This document shows, in pieces, positions 56,667 to 64,000 of a DNA stretch of 64,000 nt (position 1 is the first letter of the stretch; every line of letters begins with the position of its first letter). Under the pieces are notes generated by a model. It saw only the letters and a program-made list of their open reading frames with translations. It had not been told where the DNA came from and searched no databases. Origin of the DNA: Dastarcus helophoroides. Lineage: Eukaryota; Arthropoda; Insecta; Coleoptera; Bothrideridae. The stretch is from the NCBI GenBank assembly GCA_028583605.1, contig CM053327.1:42315059-42379058 (forward strand), read 5' to 3'. The translations under genes were made by a program, and so were the position numbers.

Positions 56667-56908
56667 TGGCCCTTACGAATGGCAGGACGTTAGCTTTGGA
56701 CAGTGATTTACGGCCAAAGCTAAACGCGAGTGGTATAATTACAATCAATCGTTCCGGTGTCTGGAGACCACTCTGCACCAACGTGTCCAAGCAAGCAGCC
56801 ACCCTAGCTACAAATGTGTGCAATTTGTTGGGATTCGAAGAATACACCGCCTTCCAACAGCTAAGGATCCAAGATAAGCCCCTGGCGGTCACGCTAGATA
56901 TCTTTAAG
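56667..56908 (+). CDS. ndl: Nudel-like protease exon 11 (SRCR-like)
   Basis: Runs from acceptor cttgttgcag|TG (restores GTG) to donor AAG|gtgaac at 56909, phase 0. The translation VALTNGRTLALDSDLRPKL ... GVWRPLCTNVSKQAATLA ... NVCNLLGFEEYTAF resembles an SRCR-type scavenger domain (W-x-P-L-C, then V-C-x-x-L-G-F). It precedes the second protease-like domain just as exon 4 precedes the first, so the gene looks internally duplicated (LDLa, SRCR, protease, twice). Confidence 0.88.
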
Positions 56909-57349
56909 GTGAACTTTTCCTAAACGGTCGAAGCGATTAAAAGACGAAGCCTTTGGCTGCTTTCATTAAGTTGCTTTTAGTCGTAAATACACTATTGTCG
57001 TTGTCACATCCCTGGGAAAAATGAAATATCATATTGAGAGACCATTTCTAAAATCTCAACATATCAGGATATCGTTACCATTCCAACACAATGAGGAATT
57101 CTATCTATGGAGAGTCTTTTTTCTATATAACTTAGGGCTATGGAACTCTTATAAAAATTTCTACTTTTTATTTCACTGCTTACCTCAAATTGTCGACTTC
57201 TTTCGTTCACTTTGTCTCTTTTCAAAGAAAATGTTGATATACATTTCTAGTTAGTGAATTGGTTAGATAATTTGAGTCAGAAATTTGGAGCATCCTTGTC
57301 GAATTTCTGGATTGGATTGTTTCCAACAGGACGATGCTTCATTCTATAT

Positions 57350-57560
57350 TTAGGTGGAACGAAGTGGTTCCTGATTATCTTCAAAAATTGTCCCCTAAAC
57401 TAAGAAAGATTAAAAAACACAACAACAGTTGCTCTGTTGTAGTGTTTCTTAAAAATCACAACAGAGCTCTGTTGTAGTGTTTCTTAAAAACCACAACAGA
57501 GCTCTGTTGTAGTGTTTTTTATCCTCCTTGGTTTCAAGAGACAAGATTTGTAAATCGATG
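57350..57560. repeat. Foldback family with tandem hairpins
   Basis: 'aggtggaacgaagtggttcc' and 'cccctaaactaagaaagatt' open the repeat. 'cacaacagagctctgttgta' occurs twice and 'cctccttggtttcaagagac' closes it. It is a diverged member of the family at 43030-44700. Confidence 0.7.
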
Positions 57561-57745
57561 CTTAATCGCCAACTCTAGGAACTTGAAATTTTGCACAGAG
57601 GTTCTTTTCGTAATGTAGGTTCACACTAAGAAGGGATTTTTGGAAATTCGACCTCTGAGGGGGCCTAGAGGGGCATTAAAAGTGCTCTCTGACGCCTGTC
57701 AATGTGACAAGTTTCGGTGCCCAAATTCGAGTGGGCAAACAGCAG

Positions 57746-58900
57746 CTAACCTAACCTAACCTAACCTAACTTTACCTAACCTAACCTAACCTAACCTAAC
57801 CTAACCTAATCTAACCTAACCTAACCAAACCTAACCTAACCTAACCCAACCCTAACTTACCTTACCTTATCTTACCTTACCTTACCTTACCTAACTTAAC
57901 CTAACCTAACCTAACCTAACCTAACCTAACCTAACCTAACCTAACCTAACCTAACCTAAACTAACCCAACCTTACCTTACCTTACCTTACCTTACCTTAC
58001 CTTACCTAACCTAACCTAACCTAACCTAACCTAACCTAACCTAACCTTACCTAACCTAACCTAACCTAACCAAACCTAACCAAACCTAACCTAACCTAAT
58101 CTAACCTAACCTAACCTAACCTAACCTTACCTAACCTAACCTAACCTAACCTTACCTAACCTAACCTAACCTAACTTTACCTAACCTAACCTAACCTAAC
58201 CTTACCTAACCTAACCTAACCTAACCTAACCTTACCTAACCTAACGTAACCTAACCTAACGTAACCTTACCTAACCTAACCTAACCTAACCTAACCTAAC
58301 TGACCCTAACCTAACCTAACCTAACCTAACTTAACCTAACCTAACCTAACCCAACCCAACCTAACCTAACCTAACCTAACCTAACCTTACCTAACCTAAC
58401 CTAACCTAACCTAACTTATCCTAACCTAACCTAACCTAACCTAACTTAACCTTACTTTACCTAACCTAACCTAACCTGACCTAACCCAACCTAACCTAAC
58501 CTAACCTAACCTAACTTAACCTTACTTTACCTAACCTAACCTAACCTAACCTAACCTAACCTAACCTAACCTAACCTAACCTACCCTAACCTAACCTACC
58601 CTAACCTAACCTAACTTAATCTTACTTTACCTAACCTAACTTAATCTTACTTTACCTAACCTAACCTAACCTAACCTAACCTAACCTAACCTAATCTAAC
58701 CTAACCTAACCTAATCTAACCTAACCTTACCTAACCTAACCTAACCTAACCTAACCTAACCTAATCTAATCTAACCTATCCTAACCTAACCTAACCTAAC
58801 CTAACCTAACCTAACCTAACCTAACCTAACCTAACTTAACCTAATCTAACCTATCATAACCTAACCTAACCTAACCTAACCTAACCTAACCTAACCTAAT
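57746..58900 (-). repeat. Interstitial telomere-type tract (CCTAA)n = (TTAGG)n
   Basis: 1155 bp of almost pure CCTAA units on the + strand, that is TTAGG on the minus strand, the canonical insect telomeric repeat. Variants include short runs of CCTTA (about 57850-57890 and 57970-58010), CCAAA and CTAAT units. It lies inside intron 11 of a gene and is therefore interstitial. Confidence 0.93.
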
Positions 58901-58969
58901 ACGTTTCGATACATCGGTAAATTTATTCGATATTCGATGTATTGTCTATATATCCAATGCCATACAGCA

Positions 58970-60180
58970 AGTCTTCTCAACCAGCGACCCCCATAATTTC
59001 GCTTTTTCCAAAATTCCTACTTTTTAAAACAAATTTAGACTCATTTGAAAAATTCGACTTTTTTTAAATCTTTACTTTTTTAAATTAAACTTTGAAAATT
59101 GCAATTTTTAATAAAAATTTCAGTTTTCAAGCTTCCCATTTTTTTTTTAAATTGCCGAATCTTTTGAAGAGGTGACATTTTTGTTTGGATTAAACTCAAA
59201 AAATGACGATTTTATTTCAAAATTAGGTCTTCTTTTCTAAGAATTTGCGCTTTATTTAAATTTTTGACTTTAATAATTTTTGATCTTTTTCAAAATTTTT
59301 AATTTTTAAAAATGCCGACTTCGGTTTTTCAAAGGTTCGAACCTTTAGAAAATTTCGACCTTTTTTTTAAAAATTATGAAATTTCAATCAGTTAAATTTT
59401 TTCGAAAATTTCGATTTTTTTTTAAATCTCAACTTTATTGATAATTTCAACCTTTTTTTTTTAAAATTTTTGATTGTTTTTTTCAATTTCGGTCTTTTTT
59501 CGAAATTTCGAATTTCTTTAAAAATCCCAATTTTTTTCTAAATTCCATTTATAATTTAACTTGATTAACTAATTAAATTTTGACTTTGGTTTTCAAACTT
59601 CTGCACTTTTCCCACAATTTTAACTTTTTTAAAAATTCGTTTAAAAAATGTCGACCTTTTTTAAATTTATCTGTTTTCCCAAATTTTGACTTTTTCGAAA
59701 ATTGGAAACTTATTTCGAAATATTTTTTTGATACATTTTTTTAATTTTGAATGTTTTTGAAAAGTCCTCCATTCAATTTTCTAATTTTTTTTTGAAAATT
59801 TTGATTTATTTTGAAAATCGCTTTTTTTGAGTTCTTTGACCATTTGTCAATATTTTGATTTTCTAAATTTATCTAAATTTTTTTCAGAATTTCACTGAAT
59901 TTTTTAAAAAAATTTAACTTTATAAAAATGTCGACATTTCTCGATATTAATTTACAATTTCTACTTTTTTCAAATTTTTACTTTTTTGAAAAATTTGGCT
60001 TCATTCGTCGATTTTTCAAATTGTTAAAAATTTTTCTATATTTTTATTTCACAAAAATTTAGATTTTTCAAATTGTGTGGTCTGGATTCTGGATTCGTTG
60101 TGGGTTGCCTAAGGTTTAGGCCAGCACTTAGGCCACCCTTTCCGGGCCCATTGTGTGGTTTTTTTAGACTCAATATTTAG
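58970..60180. repeat. T-rich low-complexity DNA
   Basis: Short units such as 'ttttcgaaatttcgactttt' with T in excess on this strand, the complement of the A-rich arrays. A small GC-richer island at 60085-60160 ('ggttgcctaaggtttaggcc') is unexplained. Confidence 0.7.
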
Positions 60181-60429
60181 ACTTTTAAAAATTAAATGCG
60201 AAATTTTTGCAAAACTTCAATATTTTTGAAAATTGTGACTTTTTGAAAATTTTAACTTTTTATGAAAATCTCCATTTTTTAAAATTGTTGGATTTATTCA
60301 ACATTTTATCATTTTTGAATATCTCGAATTATTTTTTAATTTTCGAAAAAAGTTTCAACTATTTGTCAAAATTTCGATACTTTTTAGAATTTGGACTTTT
60401 AGAATTGCATTTTTTAATTTTATTAAAAA

Positions 60430-62825
60430 AACTAAAGGAGTAAATAACTAACCATTTAAAAAAATTCAAAATTTAAAAAAAAATCGAATTCTTAAGAATT
60501 AGTTGAAATGTTGATTTTTTAAAGAAAGATCCAAAATTTTAAAAAAAGTCGAAATTCTAAGGAAAGTGTGAATTCTTCGAAAAGTCAAAATTTCCAAAAA
60601 AAAGTCAACATTTTGAAGCTTTCTTAGAAAGTTAAAATTTCCAAAAAAAAACCAACATTTTAATAACTGGCCAAATTTTCGAAACAAAGTTTAAGACTTT
60701 AAAAAAATTCTCTAAAATTTAAAAAATATTCGAAATGATGAAGAAATGTCGAGATTTAAGAAAAAATGAAGGATTTTCGTTAAAAATCTCTTAAAAACCC
60801 AAATTTTCGAAAACCCCAAATTTCGAATAGTCAAAATTACCATAGATTTCAAAATTTAAAAAGTCAATAAGAAACTCAATTAAAAAATGTCGAAGCTTTC
60901 AAAATAAAGATTTTCAAGAAAAGCCAAAATATTAAAAAATCCACATTTTGAAAAAAGTTCAAATTTTCGAAATAAATCAAAAATTTTAAAATGCATCGAT
61001 TATGACGAAATGTCGAGAATTAAAAAAAATTGAAGGATTTTCGTTAAAATCTCCTAAAAACCCAAATTTTCGAGAACCCCAAATTTCGAATAGTCAAAAT
61101 TACCATAGATTTCGAAATTTTAAAAATCAATAAGAAACTCAATTAAAAAATGTCGAAGCTTTCAACAAAAAGATTTTCAAAAAAAGCCAAAATATTAAAA
61201 AATCCACATTTTGAAAAAAGTTTAAATTTTCGAAATAAATCAAAAATTTTAAAATGCAACGAAATGCAAAATAATCGAAATTTTTACAACAGGCGATTTA
61301 AAAAAAAAATAGGTTTTTGATGAAGGCGAAATTTAAAAGAACATGATAATTTTAAAGGTCAAAATTTTGAAAAACGACGGAATTTTCACAGAAAATTATG
61401 ATTTTAAAAAAATTGAAACTTTTAAAAAATAATGTCAACATTTCAAAAAGATTCTGTTAAAAGTTGACCTTTTCAAAAAATTCAAGGATTCTGATAAAAT
61501 AAAAAAAATTTCAAAAAACCTTTAGAAAAGTTGACATTTTGAAAAATAATTTGAATTTCAAAAATAATCAAGATTTTAAAGAAATATGGAGATTTAAAAA
61601 AAATGAAGCATTTTTAGTTAAATTTTCGAAAAAAGCCGAAATTTTCGAAGAGCCTAAATATTGAAGAAAACTGAAAAATTATCAAAAAATTCTAAACTTT
61701 AATAAAAAGTAGAAAAGCAAAAATGTTGGTTAGTTAAAATTTAAAAGGAAAATAAATGTCATTTTTTCAAAAGGTTAAAATTATTGATTGAATATTTAAA
61801 AAAAATTGGAATTTAAAAGAAAAATGATAATTTTAAAAGCCATGGAAATAAATTCGAAATTTTGCAAAATAGTTCAAAATGTTAAAAAACTCGAAATTTT
61901 CGAATAAAATCGAAATTTTTAATAAATTAAAAAAATTCCAGTGTTTTCGAAAAAGGTAGACATTTTTGGAATAGTCGAAATTTACAAAGAGGTTAAATTT
62001 TAAAGAGTAAGAAGTTTAAATTAGGAAAAATGTCAATTTTCAAAAAGTCAAGATTTCCAAAAGGTGTCAAAATTTTGGAAAACAAAATCTACATTTTTAA
62101 AAGCAAAAATTAGAAATAAAAAACAATTTTTGTTAAATGACGGAAGTTTAAAAAAGTCCAAAGTTTGAAAGTCAAAAATGTTAAAAAAACCCAAATTTTG
62201 ATTAGAAGTCGAAATTTCCTAAAAAGAGTCTAAATTTTGAAATAAAATCGAAATTTTGAAATAATAAAATCGAAATTTTGAAAAATAGAACTGGATATTT
62301 AAAAAAATCTTCGGGGTCAAGCTGTCTAAAAAATCTAGAATTTTCGAAAGACGAAGATTTCAAAAAAAATCAAAAGCACCTGAAAACTTGAGATTTTCAA
62401 AAAGTCGAAATTTTCTAAAATGTGTAATTTTAAAAAATGTTAGAATTTTGGACCGTTGAAAATTGTGTAAAAAAAAATGTTAAAGTGAAAGATTTGAAAA
62501 AGTTTTAATAAAGAATTCAAAATTTGAAAATAAAATGGACAGAAAAATTCATTTAAAAAACATGACCATTTTTTTATTTTCAGAGAGGTTGCTTCAGAAA
62601 TATTAGATGAAAAAAGTTGAAATGTTTAAAAAGTCAAATTTTTCAAAAAGGTGAACTATTGGTTAAGTCGAATAAGAATAAAAAAGAACGAAGGTTTCAG
62701 TGAAGTGGTAGTTTTCAAAAAAGGCAAAATTTTTTAAAATGTTTGGATGTTCTGAATAGTCAAACTTTGAAGAGTTGAAATTTTAAAATTCGAAACTTTG
62801 GAAAAAGTCGAAATGTTATAAGTCC
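60430..62825. repeat. A-rich low-complexity DNA
   Basis: Same kind of unit but with A in excess, so the strand bias flips near 60.4 kb. A tandem duplication of about 270 bp is visible ('gaaggattttcgtt' at about 60768 and 61033). No genes were found. Confidence 0.75.
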
Positions 62826-62838
62826 TTTTCAATTTTAG

Positions 62839-63086
62839 AATACATATCCCAAACTTGATACAAAAAGCAGAAATAATATACCAAAGAAGTGTAGAAGTCT
62901 CTATATTAAATGTTCCAACATATCAACATATCTACCGCAACACCATCTCAACAGGCACACGAATGACTTCTACAACATACCCTGGAACGTTATGGTTTAT
63001 TCTGATGGTAAAAGCAAATGTTCCGGAACTTTGATTGATCCATCTTGGGTTATAACTTCCATACGTTGCTTTCCAGGAGTTCTATT
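62839..63086 (+). CDS. ndl: Nudel-like protease exon 12 (SRCR end and start of a protease-like domain)
   Basis: Runs from acceptor caattttag|AAT, phase 0, to donor TT|gtatgt at 63087. CRSLYIKCSN closes the SRCR-like domain. FYNIPWNVMVYSDGKSKCSG then TLIDPSWVITSIRCF corresponds to the N-terminal half of an S1 protease. There is no R-IVGG activation motif, and where T-A-A-H-C is expected it reads T-S-I-R-C, so the catalytic His is absent. A catalytically dead second protease domain fits Nudel family architecture. Confidence 0.88.
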
Positions 63087-63140
63087 GTATGTTATCATGA
63101 TTAAAATACGATTGCGATATTTAACTACTCCCCAATTTAG

Positions 63141-63329
63141 GTTAAAACTTCATTACGTGGCCATCTTAGCAGGAAGAGCAAAAACCAATGTGGGTGTCGA
63201 AGGACCATACGAACAATCAACTAGAATAATTGAGGCCATACGAATAAAGGATACCGATATTGTTCTATTGCGATTGAAAACTCCAATGAGTTTCAACAGA
63301 TACGTACAACAAACTAACTTGAAAGCTAG
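63141..63329 (+). CDS. ndl: Nudel-like protease exon 13 (protease-like domain, middle)
   Basis: Runs from acceptor caatttag|G (TT+G) to donor AG|gtgagt at 63330. It encodes LKLHYVAILAGRAKT and KDTDIVLLRLKTPMSFNRYV. The Asp of the S1 triad position is kept (DIVLL). The 54-bp intron before it (63087-63140) is divisible by three and has no stop, so its retention would add 18 residues. Splicing is preferred because the joined sequence matches protease spacing better. Confidence 0.82.
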
Positions 63330-63381
63330 GTGAGTTTAAAATCGAAATTCAATGAACCACTTAACTACTAAAATTTTTAAG

Positions 63382-63523
63382 GGTGGAAGGAAGTAGAAGA
63401 GAAATCTGTTTCGCTACCGTAGAAAATCAAACAGAAACGACTGTAATTTCGTTGTTACCTTTGAAAAAAACGCAATCAGGTATTAGAAGTTTCCAGCTCA
63501 AAGAAGAATCACCTCTCTGTCAG
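63382..63523 (+). CDS. ndl: Nudel-like protease exon 14 (protease-like domain, continued)
   Basis: Runs from acceptor tttttaag|G (AG+G) to donor CAG|gtaacg at 63524, phase 0. RREICFATVENQTETTVISL and ESPLCQ are consistent with the region between the Asp and Ser parts of an S1 fold. The serine-bearing exon, if any, lies beyond the window, as does the stop codon. Confidence 0.78.
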
Positions 63524-63743
63524 GTAACGTGAATTGTCGATCAGATTTACTTAACAACTGGAATAGCTTAGTGGTGCTCTCGTTTGAAACTTGGTCAATT
63601 AATTCCTAAAACGAAAGTGTTAAAGACAACATAAATTTAAACTCTTATAGTTTCAATCAGCTCTGTTTCTGAGCATCCTATTCACAAAAGCTTATTTACT
63701 TCATTAAAGACTTTTTAAAACCAAACAAACAAACAAACAAAAC

Positions 63744-64000
63744 GGTTTTAGACAACAACGTTCCACTGGCGATCTACTGGCACATGTTACTCATATCTGT
63801 ACCTCAGCTGTGGAAAAACATGGTGAGGCTAGGATTGTGGCATTGGATATCTCAAAGGCTTTCGACAGAGTATCGATCTCTTCTTGCCAAATTAACATCT
63901 TATGGTCTTCCTCCTGGACTCTGTCATTTGATATCCAATTTTCTGGCTGACAGATCTCTTCAGGTTGTCGTCGATGGCACCTCATCCGAGACATTTGCGA
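63744..64000 (+). pseudogene. Jockey-like LINE reverse transcriptase fragment, runs off the window
   Basis: Plus-strand frame from 63744: GFRQQRSTGDLLAHVTHICT, then ARIVALDISKAFDRV with the first catalytic Asp. After a frameshift near 63885 it reads LLAKLTSYGLPPGLCHLISN and FLADRSLQVVVDGTSSETFA. This is the RT of a Jockey-group non-LTR retrotransposon. The same family is seen at 42425-43340, where the homologous text 'gcatttgcga..attaatac' continues further. Confidence 0.87.

Larger units (their letters stand above)
56909..62838 (+). other. Intron 11 (5.9 kb)
   Basis: Phase 0 at both ends. It holds a foldback fragment (57350-57560), the (CCTAA)n tract and T-rich then A-rich low-complexity DNA. 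56930-57345 and 57560-57745 have no recognised feature. Confidence 0.75.

Overview
The window is one AT-rich insect nuclear locus. A single large multi-exon gene runs on the + strand through almost all of it, and its introns are packed with satellites, foldback repeats and nested transposons. Insect origin is suggested by the gene family (a Nudel-like mosaic serine protease), a 1.15-kb (CCTAA)n/(TTAGG)n tract, and the transposon types present (Penelope-like elements, Jockey-like LINEs, DD41D Tc1/mariner, Ty3/gypsy, hAT). A beetle is a plausible guess but the sequence does not prove it.

The gene: 14 coding exons could be placed by frame and splice phase (9565-9661, 12166-14029, 14214-14431, 38381-38669, 38723-39154, 40319-40617, 41339-41614, 41664-42015, 42063-42232, 52651-52764, 56667-56908, 62839-63086, 63141-63329, 63382-63523). 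All phases agree and the sum is 4932 nt (1644 codons). The 3' end lies beyond the window. Domain order is: short cytoplasmic tail, signal-anchor transmembrane helix, long low-complexity Pro/Tyr/Glu-rich stalk, LDLa repeats, LDLa + SRCR-like, complete trypsin-like protease (His, Asp, Ser, and Asp at the S1 specificity position), LDLa repeats, LDLa, SRCR-like, and a second protease-like domain without the catalytic His. This matches the layout of Nudel, the protease that starts the eggshell cascade for dorsal-ventral patterning in Drosophila.

Layout: 1-9200 holds two linked satellites upstream of the gene (about 235-bp and 580-bp monomers). 9565-14431 holds exons 1-3. Intron 3 (14432-38380) contains a 111-bp satellite and then a 20.2-kb block bounded by hAT-type inverted repeats with 8-bp target duplications. 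Nested inside that block are A-rich GAAATTTCGA-type arrays, a Penelope-like snapback, a DD41D mariner, a long-TIR element carrying a tandem hammerhead-ribozyme array, and a young Ty3/gypsy element. 38381-42232 holds exons 4-9 (protease 1 and LDLa repeats). Intron 9 contains Jockey-like LINE debris, a truncated Penelope-like element, a TA-flanked DNA transposon, a 620-bp tandem repeat and another hammerhead element. 52651-63523 holds exons 10-14, with two solo LTRs in intron 10 and the telomere-type tract in intron 11. The window ends in a LINE reverse transcriptase fragment.

The most striking system is a family of 376-bp-period repeats carrying full type-I hammerhead self-cleaving ribozymes on the + strand (28982-29075, 29358-29451, 52432-52526), with decayed or inverted copies elsewhere. 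They look like animal retrozymes or Penelope-like terminal repeats. Their 13-14-bp target duplications match those of the Penelope-like elements in the same window.
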